From: Lineus longissimus
Lineage: Eukaryota > Nemertea > Pilidiophora > Heteronemertea > Lineidae
Assembly (NCBI RefSeq): GCF_910592395.1
Contig: NC_088312.1
Span: 13,518,001-13,582,000 of the forward strand
Direction of reading: 5' to 3'
DNA: 64,000 bases
Shown here: one piece after another, positions 46,274-59,289 of the stretch
Numbering within the stretch: the first letter of the stretch is position 1
Layout of the letters: each line of letters opens with the position of its first letter
The notes under the pieces: model-generated
Seen by the model: only the letters and a program-made list of their open reading frames with translations
The model's database searches: none
Told to the model about the DNA's origin: nothing
Translations under genes and position numbers: made by a program

Positions 46274-49200
46274 ATATATATGTAGATAGACCTAAAGGAA
46301 AACATTTTGTCGGCATCTCTGGGACTGAAGCGCAAACTAGTTTAATTGCTATTAGCCTTGCGACAATACAGAATGCTTATTTTGAAAGACTCTGATTTTA
46401 AAAACATTGATAACGAAAAAGATTTTCTGTGCATATTGTGTACATTGACGCAATGCGTTGAATTCGTATCGACAAATTTGACTAAAAGTTGTTCTAGGCT
46501 ATCGTTTTTGTGTTTATCGACGCATGTCCAAAATTAAGGTAGGCCTACATTGTAAATTAAACACGTCGTCAGTCTGTAGTGCATGCATCAATTCAGGTTA
46601 TGCGTACTTCGCAATTTCCTCGATCAACAAGACAAACCGGCGGTAAATGTTTGTCTAAATGGGATGCAAATCTTGATGAAGAACCTTTTTGCCATAGAAA
46701 TGTATCGTTATTTTGTTGAAAGGCTCCAACAAGATATTTTTCTTGGCCTTAACATTCTCGAAAAACAACCTCCTTCTTTCCCAGGACAGGCCAGGTCGGC
46801 GAGCGAAAAACCCGGTTTGATCGATTCTCGGCAAGCCCTAAGTTGCCCCTCCAGGTTGATAATCACTGTAGGACCTGCTCTTCACATCTAGCCGTACACC
46901 GGTTGGTCTAAGACATGGTTTTGCATTCAAATCAGCCACGGGAAAGTTCGCACCATTGCTCATATTTAATTCAGGATACGGTAATTCAATTGCTGTAAAC
47001 ATTTGCAAATAGTCGATATTTCCCACATGCATGGACTCGTTGAATTCTCATTACGGTCGGAAACTATTTTTGTTTATAATTATCGCCCTAGTTACATACT
47101 CCTGTGCACTATACTAAAATAAATGTATAATTAACTAACTAATGTTGTACCTTAATTGTGAATATTACATTCGAGCGATTTTGTTCCGATTTGTTTCCCT
47201 TCATTGCTGGGAAACGCTTAAACTGATTTGTACGTTTTCTCTCTTTGTCCCCAAAACACTATAATCTAAATCTGGAGTGATCGTTCTTACTTTCCATAAC
47301 CCCCGCATATCGATCAATGTTCATTAACACTATTTAGATACTGGAAGAGATGACGGCGCTTTGCTGATAGCATACGAGATGCTAGGCGCCAACAATGCAT
47401 TCGATAACAAAGTACGTAGTTCTAAAGTCCAATTTTGAGACTGTAACGCCTGGCCCCAATTAAAATGTCATCGTCCCTCTAGCTCTCTAGATGGGAAACA
47501 CTAAAAAAACTGGAACAGACAAACGCCACTGACCACGGCGCTCCAAGACTCACGTGCGAACTATATTTCAGTCAATTTACTGTGGAAAAAGTGTTCAAGA
47601 AATTGGCGATCTTGTTGAAACCATCGTGATTCTAAACGATTGGGGCTATACATGTTTTTACCGAATATTGTCGTGTGATCTAATCTAATTAAAGCTACTC
47701 ATCCAAAATAAAAATGATATTAAAAAAATTAATACGAACTGTATGCGAATCGGCAGGAAGACGCATCCATATGAATTTCGATCAATTGACGAGTTGCACT
47801 CCTGGTTCTATGTTTGCTCGGGGCTCTGACTATATTACCCCAAATTAAAGGGGTCCTATGTGTTTAATCCCCCGAAAGTTGTCTGACAAACTTTCGAGTG
47901 TTAACATTCTGACAGTTCCTTCAAACCCAAGCATTACCATACATGCCCACCCAACCGTCCTCTGCCCACAACTATGGCACATTCTACTCGCGGCGCTGAT
48001 GGACTACTATCTCGACGCCGCATCCCAGCAGTTGGTTTCCAATATGGCGTGCGCCAGTTAAGAGTTGCATTAGCCCTATGGGACTTTTCACGGGTTGTAT
48101 CCCACCTGCTTCATGCTATTTTTGTAATCGTAATCTGTGGCAATATACTGATGACTTCTTCTTCTTTTGGCAAATTGTTTTGTTTTTAGGTTCCGGCAGA
48201 ATGTCAAGTACATGTATGACTATCCATTCGTCAATGTTTGTCCCAGTCGTATTTGCTATAGGTCGTATTTTATAACGTATGGCTAACAGAGCTGCGGAAA
48301 GTTCTTGCTCACTCATTAAAAGTGTCATTATCAATGCTTTTAGGTTCCAAGCGCAGTATATATTCTGCTATTTAATTAGTAAGAAAGTGTTCGACGTTTT
48401 TCCGCTGTCCAATTTTGTACCAACCCTTAGATAGCATAAACGCATTACATGTATTTGGTTTAATATTTCAAGCACGCATACGCACTGGCGTGGGAAACAT
48501 AACGGGGTCGGAATTTTATACGACACCCATATACATGTAACACGACAACAATGTCGTTTCCATTGTCGTCGAAGTATCGGAATATTTGAGCAGCCGCACC
48601 GTTTGCTGGTGCATGGCCCGGCTCCAGGCAGTGCCAATATAATGCATCGGTCCACACAAAGATGATTGCTGCACGGATCGGTCATTTGGATTAAGTGGGG
48701 ATTAAATCTCAATTAATAGGCGATATAATTCTGTGATAATTTGAACTTAATTCCCATTTTATGTGTACTTTGAAGATGGGAATTACTACAGATCGGAGCT
48801 GGTGACTGGGCAACCGACAGCTTGGCAATAATGTCTTTAGCAATGATATTGGTCCTTCTAACAAAAAGAAATGAATTGCTAGTGATAATCTGACATTCAA
48901 TGCCATTATGCTATCATGCGTCTACACATTGTATATGCTGATCTTGTCGTAATATCGGATCCGACTAAGCCATCGTCTGCCCAAGAGGAAATCGAGACAA
49001 ATCGCCTTGTGGAATAGCTGGTAATACTATGATCGCACCTAATGCGAATCCTATTTGAATTGGGGTAAAGATGAATGCATTGCCATGCATTTTCCATTTA
49101 AATGCATTAACAGGGACCAGCGATGCTTTTGCGAGAAGAATACCAGTTTTCGTAATTAACTCGCCATCATCAGGTGTTGTTTCTCACCTGCGTCTACATG

Positions 49201-49746
49201 TCAAGCTGCTTTGAAGTCGTGCTCCGCGAAGAGTACATTTTGTTTTTCTCTATCATTTTCGTGCAACTCTTGAAAAAAATATGTGTTGCTTTGGCTATGG
49301 CTGAAAACGGCTCATCAGAGGATTATAAAGCAAGATGTCAAGTGCGCTATACATTAACACTACAAGCCAGGCTAACGTCTGGAAGACGTGCCATTACATT
49401 GTCCATACAGGCTTTAGTACATGTCGTGCAAAACTGAGGGTTGGTAAAAGGTTGGCCTGCTTAATCCCACTATGTTTTAACTTAATAAACAATGATTAAA
49501 CAATAGTAACGTGTCAGCTTGGCGCTTTATACTTTACAACTGTACTATCTCAAAATGCTTTTCTCTCTTTTCCAAACATTTTCCAGAAATCTTTCACAAG
49601 AAAACAAGGAGCGCACATACTGCGTTAAACTTGGCCGTTTGAAACCATACATACTCTTACTGGTCAAACCTCGAACTGACGACATTCCGATCACATGTCA
49701 GAAGCTTTTATACTGTGCCAAACGCGCTGACCAAGCATCTACACAT
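46274..49746. other. Intronic, one copy of a dispersed repeat
   Basis: 48775-48822 matches about 4029-4077 (GATGGGA.TTACTAC .. GTGACTGGGCAACCGACAGC). Three TACATGTA sites lie between 48200 and 48540. No gene was seen. Confidence 0.5.
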
Positions 49747-49833
49747 CGCCAAATATAAGGGAATGCGCAAAATTATCTAATAGTATACACATCTTTTTTT
49801 CTTCTTTTCTGCGCATTCCCCTAAACTTTGGCG
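49747..49833. repeat. Hairpin with arms of about 26 bp
   Basis: CGCCAAATATAAGGGAATGC GCA on the left pairs with TGCGCATTCCCCTAAACTTT GGCG on the right across a 32-base AT/T-rich loop. It may be a tiny MITE or a structural element in intronic RNA. Confidence 0.75.
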
Positions 49834-51036
49834 ATCTATCACCAGTCTATATCCAACTAGATTGTCCCCTGCCCCAGGGATTCACGACAGAAATTCTGGC
49901 CCGCAGACGCCAATATCGAGGAAAAACTGTGGGGGATACATGACCTAAAAAACGACAAGCCGCTTCATATCCGCCACAGGCACATGGCGTGACTGAAGTT
50001 ACAGTTTAGGCAGGTTGAGCGCAGCAGACAAGTCGATACAGACATGTCCAGTTTCACTTCTTCAAATTCTCTGACTTAAGCCGTCTCCTAGATCCTAAAT
50101 CTCATCGTGGATGGCATTTAACTTTTGTCAACGACAGTAAGAGCTTCATGATTTAAAAATAAAATCACGAGGCGTAGGATGGCTGTCAAAATTGCTTTTA
50201 TCTTTGCACAATATATGCAATTTGCAAGTTCCTCTGAACGGATTCATATTCATCTCTTCAATGTGCCTTGTACCACGAACACGCTCTCTGAAGTGAACTT
50301 GTACCATCATTGATATGCATAAATAATATATTAGACTAATGCTGGATGCTTGTGTTGACTCGACCTTGTTCGCTTTGATTTATTCCGGGGTGTGCTTCCA
50401 ATCCATGCGAACATATTACAGACTGTATGGAATTTAATGCATTTCTTTAATGGTATGTTATTGGTATATTTTGAAGTATTTGGAATCGCACACCAATTTA
50501 CATTTTGTGAGTTAATTGGTCTCTTGCGATACACATCAAACCAATTTCACCTCGCTTTATTTGGTCTAATCGCGGAAGCGTTCGGGAATTTCCGGAAGAG
50601 AATAACAACATGACTGAATCAAGGAAACTATTACTCGCGGAGTTTTGTCGCCCAATTACGCCCACTTTGAGGTACGTTGCTTTGCGGGTCTTGTTGTGGG
50701 TGTAGTGAAATGAGAAATCACTGTGTACATACATGTACATGTATTTCACTGATCGTATTAATCAAGATTCGCATCGTGCAGTTACAAGCGACGAAGAGAA
50801 TTTTTGTATCAACTAGCATTACTCACTTCTCTACTTCAATTGCCACGGTTGTGCCGTGGCCAAAATGTAATGTTTATAGTGCCACTTTAAAAAAAGGCAA
50901 CTCCTTAGCAGTCATTTAACTTTTGCCTTTGAATACCTTTTTATTTGATACTTTGCGCCTATAAATGCTGCCAGAGCGTGTTGTTATCATTGACTGCAAT
51001 ACGCTACCAAGGCCGAAAACCAAGATAGATTCCTTT
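49834..51036. other. Intronic, nothing recognised
   Basis: No coding frame with a recognisable domain. Two overlapping TACATGTA sites occur at about 50731. Confidence 0.5.
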
Positions 51037-51941
51037 TTACCCCTCAGCCCAAATGGGCTAGAGGGGTATTGTCGTCACGTGCGCCGTCCGTCCGGGCGGG
51101 CGTCTGCTACTTGGTTTCCGTCGATTTCTAGGAGAACGGCTTTGACAATCAATTAAATTTTTGGTATGTACATTGGGGGTGACTAGAGGAAGGTTCCTTT
51201 CGAAAACGGGCTCGTTCCGATTATCAATATGGCCACCAGGGCGGCGTGTTTGAAAATGGTTTCCGTCAATTTCGAGGAGAACCGTTCGTCCGATTAAATT
51301 CATTTTTGGTATGTACGTTGGGGGTGACTAGAAGAAGGTTCCTTTCGAAAACCGGCTCGTTCTGATTCTCAATATGGTCACCAGGGCGTCGTGCTTGAAA
51401 TCGGTTTCCGTCAATTTCGAGGAGAACCGTTCGTCCGATTAAATTCATTTTTGGTATGTACGTTGATGGTGACTAGAGCGAGGTTCCTTTCGAAAACGGG
51501 CTCGTTCCGATTATCAATATGGCCACTAGGGCGGCGTGCTTGAAATCGGTTTCCGTCAATTTCGAGGAGAACCGTTCGTCCGATCAAATTCAGTTTTGGT
51601 ATGTAGGTTGGGGGTGACTAGAGGAAGGTTCCTTTCGAAAACCGGCTCGTTCTGATTCTCAATATGGTCACCAGGGCAACGTGCTTGAAATCGATTTCCG
51701 TCAATTTCGAGGAGAACGGCTTGGAGGATGGAATCAATTTTTAGTGAGTGTAGGCCTGGTGCAGTTTTGTAAGGGGAAGGTTCCTGTCGAAAATCAGAGC
51801 GATTCGAAATTCAATACGGCCGCCACGCTCACATCCTCAAAATATGTTTCCACAATTTTAATTTCCATATGCAAACTAGCCACTCCACTAAGCCAACTTC
51901 ACCATTATCTCACCTTCAACCTTAATAGGCTGAGGGGTTAT
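51037..51941. mobile_element. Bounded repeat element with internal 145-bp tandem array (5 copies)
   Basis: The left edge is TTACCCCTCAGCC (51037-51049), itself part of an imperfect palindrome CCCCTCAGCCCAAATGGGCT AGAGGGG. The right edge is GGCTGAGGGGTTA (51928-51940). The outer sequences are inverted copies with one mismatch. After the left edge comes CGTCACGTGCGCCGTCCGTC. GGTTTCCGTC-type unit starts then fall at 51113, 51258, 51403, 51548 and 51693, exactly 145 bases apart. Each unit contains GGTATGTACGTTGGGGGTGA, GGAAGGTTCCTTTCGAAAA and AATATGG(C/T)CACCAGGGCG. The last unit is the most diverged. Repetitive minus-strand frames inside are by-products of the array. Confidence 0.85.
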
Positions 51942-52532
51942 GCTCGCTTTGCGATGCTATTTTTAAAATTGTATTCATTTTCGTGAACATGAATGCGTTA
52001 TAAGGTTCTTGTGATATTCTAAAAGTTCGTGAATTTTTCACGAGCAATACAATTCCCTTCCATTCTCCGCACTTCAGTCGGTACAAAAGTAATTAAAACA
52101 TCCTATACGCGTAATATGGCGAACCATTTTTGTTCAGCAGATGTGTAGATACAGCAACGCGTTAAGATGTGCGATGGAGAGTGGTACATCAATCCGTGTC
52201 GTTGCACATTCTAGCTGGCTCATCTTTAGATTATCACATTGGGGAGCATGTGTACTTTGTATAATGCCTGGTGTCCATGTACCAAGTACGGATAGCTGCA
52301 CTGTTGCCAACATATAAAATGCGTGTTAAAGTATAAGTCTATCATCAAAACACGACCAACGGTATCATAAGCTACAGCGAAATCGCTTACTTTCGTGCTT
52401 CGTGACAGTCACATCTGAAGCACTTTCAAACTCTACTCAGTCCCTTGAAAGGTCTGCTGGTGCTGATATGTATCTTGCAAGGGGGCTTCTTTAATGTGCC
52501 ATGTCGTGTGATTGGGTCTAGTGCAGTGTTTC
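51942..52532. other. Intronic, nothing recognised
   Basis: AT-rich sequence between two mobile elements; no frame or repeat of note. Confidence 0.5.
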
Positions 52533-52757
52533 TTAAAGGTGTACGCCGTTCGTAATTACTGGAGGTCCATCTAATACACAATGTCATAGTGCAGTTATTA
52601 TGAATACAAATTTGTTTATCCTTGGTATTCATAGTATCTGTATATTAGTCTACACAACGGCAATGTTGGCACTTGTATTTTGTATGTATTTCCGCAATTG
52701 GACATTTTTAAATTCAATTACAAATCAAAATTTTTAACGAACGGCGTAGGCCTTTAA
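52533..52757. mobile_element. TTAA-flanked MITE, 225 bp
   Basis: The left end is TTAA + AGGTGTACGCCGTTCGT and the right end is ACGAACGGCGTAGGCCT + TTAA. The inverted repeats match at 15 of 17 positions, and TTAA sits at both borders. The interior is AT-rich and non-coding. TTAA targeting suggests mobilisation by a piggyBac-type enzyme (inference). The TIR differs from that of the 2657-3208 element except for the initial AGG. Confidence 0.85.
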
Positions 52758-54429
52758 CCTCTGACGCTGCATGTGGGTCCTGTTGCCATAATAATATTAC
52801 TTCAGAAAACAGTGATTTGACACCGGTCACCGATAGAGGAAGTCCTACTGACCTCATACGGGGCCAGGAATGAATGTAAGCCTATACATGATGCTTGAGT
52901 CAAGAGTGTGGACAATTCCTTATATGCTTTAATGCCGGGCATGACCCACACATTATTCGATGACACAAGAAACGGATTTCAAGCTGTACACCTTTGTTTG
53001 ATTGTATCGTATTAAACGCAGCAGTCGACGGGCTGCATCTTCATGGCCGATTACATCAATCACATTATCTGACACTTGCGTGCATGTTATCGTGACTCGA
53101 AATGGAAATCCAATATTTTTCCTGCAAGATGAATCACCATCCCTTCCAACAGCTTGGACACTCATTATTTGGACCCAAGGCCACCAGTGCTTATATACCA
53201 TCTGCAAATACAAACAATTATTCGTAATTACCGGTAATCCGTCCGTCACGGCCCTTTATGATTCACTTTATTCGGCTTCAGAAGTAAATGTCCGCAACAA
53301 CAAACGTAATCATCAGTACATGTAAATAAAAATGTTTTCTAGGCATTGCACGCATTTGACAGGATTTTGGGAAATACGAGTGTCATACACTTTAATTTGA
53401 GATTCATTCAGTTCGCCGCGGAGAAAGCAACCAAATTCAAAACCACCATATTCGGCCAAGTGGCAACAATTGAAAATCCTTGTGCGTCCAATTAAAGATT
53501 ACGTGGTTGCTGTTAAAGTTAGAACTTGTTAAAATACTCAACTAAAATATGTCACAAAGGAAAGCAACACTCCCATACAACTCGAAAAACATCGACTAAA
53601 CCCATGACATGGAGACCCAGATACACATAAACCCGGGACGAATACAGGTCAACCCAATGCTTTACCTTGCATACACTGAGAGACGAAAGTGGATTTTAAC
53701 TCGAACCAACTTGATTACAGCCCTCTCTCGCCTTACATCAGCACCAGCAGCAAATCACACACCCAATTAGTCGCAACGAGCGGTATAAAATATCGATGAA
53801 ATTGCCAATTGAGTTGCACATCTAGAAAGTGAGTCAAGTCGTCAGTAACTCAGCGCTATGCCATATATTGACTGAGCTAGCAAAAGCTTCTGGTTCATCA
53901 CTCACATGATGTGCGTCCAGTGTTAAAGACATGGCCGACTACACACTGTGGTCTCTAATTTAATCAAACCCCAACTGTAATGCAATATAACAGTAATGTC
54001 GCGAGTAATTTGAGAATTACAACAGCGAGCGCGGTTAGCGGCTTATCGCTCAGTTTTCGCCGGCTGTAGATACATTTATCATGTCCATGCATGTCCATGA
54101 ATGGCAATACACTGGCGACGTTCGTTCCTCACTGGCGCCATACAACACCAATGGAGAGGTACATGTATGCGAAGAACCATCAAATCAGTCACACAAAACA
54201 CTTCGATTTTTGAGATATTGAGGTTTGGATTTGTGTGTTTTTTTTACTTAAGTGGACTTTTTTAATGCGACACGTTATGCAGCCTGCAGCTATAGTCCCT
54301 GGTACTTTTTTTGTTGAAAACATATCCACCAATAATAAATTAAGTGATAATACGTCTACTAAGTCTCCAAATTACGTTTGCACCAATTCGATCATTACCA
54401 AAATTACATCATTGCCGTTTGTCGTTACC
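52758..54429. other. Intronic, nothing recognised
   Basis: Overlapping frames at 52953-53249 (-) and 53002-53325 (+) show no convincing domain. No repeats with definable ends. Confidence 0.45.
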
Positions 54430-54733
54430 GCTGACGGGTAGAATATACATTCCCAAATAAGGCCGAAGCCGATCACTTGGGAATGTTTGATCGCGATGTG
54501 GATTTGGGTCTTTTACTGGATATATCCGATACACCCAGTGCACAACTCTAAAGTGAAGAATTCTGCAGAAACCATAAGGTGTACTTCGTGTCAGAGCGTC
54601 AGGAGAATGCCTCGATTTCGAGTTGTGCACTGGGGTAATGGATATATTCAGTAGAAGATCCGAATGCACATCACGAATATTCCCGAGTGCTCGGCTTCGG
54701 CCTTACTCGGGAATGAATATTGGAGCCGTCAGC
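54430..54733. mobile_element. Fold-back element, 304 bp, near-complete palindrome
   Basis: The ends are GCTGACGG and CCGTCAGC. Each arm runs about 150 bases and shares ATTCCC.A.TAAGGCCGAAG, GAATGT/GAATAT, TGGATATATCC / TGAATATATCCA, CCCAGTGCACAACTC and AAGTACACC-type segments, meeting near 54580. The outer TTCCC..TAAGGCCGAAGCCGA..GGGAA block is itself a smaller hairpin in each arm. No coding capacity. Confidence 0.88.
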
Positions 54734-57700
54734 TTTAACCTCACATTTACTTGACGTATTGGCACTTACTTGTGCTTGTAAAGCCAGTTTCATGCTGTGG
54801 TTTTTGAGAGAATAGCAACGGAATGGGAGTTGGAACATTCTTAAACCAGCGTGTATCTGTGTAAATCTTCATCTTTTGATTTTGATGAGAGAGCGATTTT
54901 TATAACCCTCAACTACACTTGTTTGATGGAGTGCGATGGAAAATTCTTTAAAAAAAACACCTGGAAAAGATAAGAACTTCTCTGGTGATAATTGAGTTTC
55001 TTGGCTTTTTCAACGCTTCAAAGCTCCATTATATTAATGTTCCTTTGAGTTGGAATGAGATCGAGCTCTCCAATTATGTTGTCTCGTAAGGTTTCCTTCT
55101 TGAATGTGCCCCTGTCAGGTCAGAAATGGCACACCAGTTTCATCTCTATTCTATCAGGCTTCTCTTGGTCTATTCACAGGAATTGGACAAATTGGCTTTC
55201 ACAGAGAAAGAATTTTTAATCTAGAATCACCTGGGCTGCCTGCACCGTGCCTGACGAAGCTGGGAATCCTTCGATGTTGTTTAACCTTTGATATTCCGCT
55301 CATTATGTTCATACTGGTATTGTTTTTGTACCGTTGGTTCAACACAGCATGTTTTTAAGCTGCCTTCTCAAAAAAATCCAGAAATCTCTGCCCTGGTTTT
55401 TATTTCATAGCTTATTAGAGTTAAGTCTTTCATAGCTTTTTTTCTCTGGGACGCTAACTGCTGGCTATATAGACGTCTTAATAGTTGTTTTTTGCTAACA
55501 TATTGGTCAGGCGACAAAGGTTTACATTGATTTTTATGTGTTAACCAAAACTTTAGTTACCTCTAGGTCAGTTGTGAATCGATCTGTCCCAACAACATCT
55601 TTCCTCTGCTCATTAAATGAGAAAACTCTATGTTGATAATGCTGGAACTGGAATAACTTTGATTCGAGACGCATGTCTGCAGTAAGAAAGTAAGTTTTCT
55701 GGAATTATAGAGGGACCAACACGACGAGGGCAAAACCTAATCAGTAAATCAATAGCCTGTATTACTGCTTGGTCGATTTAAGCCCAAGCCGAACAAGATA
55801 TTGATGTTGTCTCCGAAAAGTCTATAGGTAACACACAACGGATCATGTACTTACTTTTGAGAACACTAGAATATAACTCCAAATATATATATTATATAAT
55901 ATTTATTGCTGAGATCACTACTTTCGGTTTCCAGTTTGTTCGATTTCAAACCTGCATTCTTTGTTACCCAATAAGCATTTTGCATTTTTCGACATGTTAC
56001 GCATTTCAGAAATTTGATGAGAATTAGAATAATATTTAGGGAGTTATTCACGAGTGTATAAAACATACAATCTTATTTATGTCACCTAGTAGCTGCATAA
56101 TACTTCTTAAATTTTCCTGGCTCCACTCAGCCAATGTCCTGATTCTGAAAGGACTACCCTCTCCTCTTCCTCACGCAACAATGCATCCGCAGCACATACG
56201 CGTCTACAATGTGAGGTGAAATGTCACTTTCTCATTTTCTTAAATAGATGTAGTTTTCCACTTGGTTTGCTGATGGGACGCGTTTACAAAAGACCCGTAT
56301 GACAAGTGAGTCTTCAGGGATCAATCACATGGCATAGCGTTCTTTCAATTCGACTTGTGAATTCACCCCGAGATAACCAGTGGCAGCTACTAATAATGCC
56401 ACATTTGAAGGGCAAATTCTCAGCGGACAAGCGGAATGATGGAAGCACCTCTCAACAAGAGTGTACCGGGGATAAAACTAATTGATCACGGGCATTTGGA
56501 ATTCTTCCATCATCCGGGTAAAAAATCCCGATAAGATTCGCATAACCGTCACATTTTTGTAGTTGATATCTTATTTGCACGCATCTACATAGTGTACAAT
56601 CTTTACATGGTTCATCTAGGATTCTGAGTTAAGAATATAAGAATCTTGCAAGAATTTTGTTTAGAAATGCACCTATACATGGAACTTGATACGATCTTAG
56701 ACAAAAATCGTATAAACATTTCATTGGGACTCTTCCACATGTGGGCCATAGCATGCTGAGGTTTATTGTATTCGATTGACAATTAGTGACTCCTAACGGA
56801 AAGCAAATATTGATGAATACACCACGATGATGACAATTAAAAGATGTCTAACTGATCCTACATTCTTCTGGTTTTCGGTTCGCCAGCAATATTTCCTCAA
56901 TAGATTTAACTTGTTCAGGCTTAGGTTTTGCCCCAGAAGAGCAGGAATACACATTTTGTCAATGTCTCAGAGTATCTTTGCACCAACGATTCGACCGACC
57001 TTCCTGCATTGAAATGCACTTTCCACTCCTCATGCTCATGTCGACACATGTGGCAACAGTGGTGTGTCTAGCGTTCCGACTCGGTGTTGCCAAACAGTCC
57101 TATTGGCGCGCCAAGGTTAAGTCAGCATGGAGAAAGCAGAAAGAGACTGTCGGTCTCGAGGGATCAAATAAGGGGGTCATATCTCCCCAATGACAATAAT
57201 AGTGCAGTGTTGAAGATTCGAGAGGTTCCCGAGAAATTGCGAGCGGCTGTCTTTGGTAGAGCTGTCACTCATTGATATAATTCCCATTTTCATGGATTAA
57301 TGATTGATAAAAGCTGTTGGTACATTCTAGAAGATGATTTTATGGTGCATGGTATATATGTAATGCGCACATCTATTGAGGGCATCCATAGCTTGAAGTA
57401 AGTTGCCGACAGGAGTCGAGGAAAGGCAATGAAGAATGCGGGAGTGGCTATGGATGGTCACGCAATGCGCTATTTCCTGATCTGTCATGCCAATGATGAG
57501 CCACGCTGAGCGTTATATATTATTGATCAAAATCTATAGCGATCACGAAACAGATAATACCGTTGAGGGTTTTTTTAATCGACGAGTTGCAATTTTACAG
57601 ATGCGCTATGTTATATCAAGACTTGTTGCACTCTTAAAATGCATTTATAGTAAAATAACTCCTTAGTATTATTTACTACTTTGGTGGTTCCTATTGCATC

Positions 57701-58930
57701 CACATTCAAATTAGTTGTTTTGACTATAATCGTACATGTAGTAGTAGTTTATGACCATAATTGTTATTTTTTCCGAATCAACGGTTAGTCTAAACTACTA
57801 TTTTTACTAATTTCACAATTGGTGCAATAGTAACCATGTATCAGATTCCGTTGTTTTTGCTAAAGACATTTTATTAGTGTGACAGACTGTGTAGTTCTTT
57901 CTAAGAGGTTAATGATCAGGCCTTCTCCCACCAACACGTTCTAAGTCAGAACTCTAGGTACCATGAATTATTCCTATATTTTTCGTGTTTTTACTCTCCC
58001 TTAATTTCCTCAAAGTTAGCATCAATCGAATTACTACAATTTCCATTGTTTAGCTTAACTTTATCTCTTGTAATTATATCTTTTTCATTGAATCAGATAT
58101 GGAACGAAACTTGCTTTGTCTCTCATTAACCTCATATCATGTTTATGATAACATTGGAATCTGTAATTCCGATCGGACTTTTATTAACCTTTCTGGTCAT
58201 TAATGCATGGGAAAAAATGTCATTCTCAATCATGAGCAATTGACGTCGTCCTGCTTTGCCAACTTGAAGTTAAGCAACAGCTGTGCCGTGTATGTATAAT
58301 TATCATTCTTTCAATGTAAATTATTTCAAACACTTCTGAAATCTGTTTTTCCAATTGAAAAGCAAACGTCGACCAAGGATTGAAACATACAGTTACTTGC
58401 AAAAGGATCAAATTCACTGGGGTATTGGTAATCACCTTTATTAGATTGCTTGTACATGAGTGTGTATGCAGCATTGAAGAGACGTGCTTTGCCAACCCTT
58501 GGGACTCTCCTTTCTGTAATAATACCTTGTTCATAAGCACCCTGAGGGTTGTAGCGATTACCCCGTCATATAAAACTGATCGCAGTGATTGCCTGTGACG
58601 CATATTAATCACGGTATCCGATGAAAAGCCTGCTCTAGTCCATGTTTGCCCGCTGTATGTTGCAGAGCGTTATGTCTGCGCTTGTAAGTGTGCACACAGT
58701 GATATTATCATATCATATGTGGGCTTAGTTGGCATACACTCACAATAATAGCCTCTATATTATCAATCCAATACCTGTATTCTTTGTCATGGAGGTGATA
58801 AAGATTACTAGTATTGTTCTTAGGGATCAGTCGGTTTTTTGGGGGAAACATATAATGACTGATGATAGTAAGACTAGTGAAGGTGACGTTCCAAATCTAA
58901 ATGTTTGCATATGTCATAGACTTACACCTC
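54734..58930. other. Intronic, minor inverted repeats only
   Basis: A GGAATGATGGAAG .. CTTCCATCATCC pair at about 56433-56518 is weak. So is a possible inverted pair around TGGTTCCTATTGCATCCA (about 57690) and GGTGCAATAGTAACCA (57822). The 12-base palindrome TTGGCGCGCCAA lies at about 57104. No gene was recognised; several short frames lack domains. Confidence 0.45.
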
Positions 58931-59289
58931 AATCTTGTTAAACCCTCATCGAATAACATTCAGGGAATTGAGTCTCAACGTGCGGGACTAAGCTTTCGTT
59001 CACAGATAAAAACATCAAAACCACCATAATTATTGCGCCTCATCTTTTTTACGATTCACCAAAGTTTTCTGGAATCATGCACGATTATTTTTTGGATATT
59101 TTTCCGGTATTTCAGTATAAAAGTACTTTTTGAAATTTTTGCTTTTATTTCTTGAATGGATCATGCTATTCGCACAATCCGCAAATACTGGGAGGTTTAC
59201 ATACATTTATACACATTGACGCTACGAGTGTACCCAGGAATCAGCAAAAATTAGGTAGTTAACATACATGTATGCATTTATACAGTATC

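Noticed and set aside
51058-51448. Minus-strand frames with repeated FERNL and NLIGRTVLLEIDGN segments as a gene
   Set aside because: The repeated peptides come from the 145-bp tandem array, and the frames break at unit differences.
52953-53249. Minus-strand frame as a Harbinger transposase piece
   Set aside because: Only a few scattered residues (SVQAVGRDG, NVIDVIG) resembled the family, without its catalytic motifs or order.
58226-58612. 128-codon minus-strand frame as a gene
   Set aside because: No recognisable domain, overlaps a plus-strand frame, and no splice or polyadenylation context was found.
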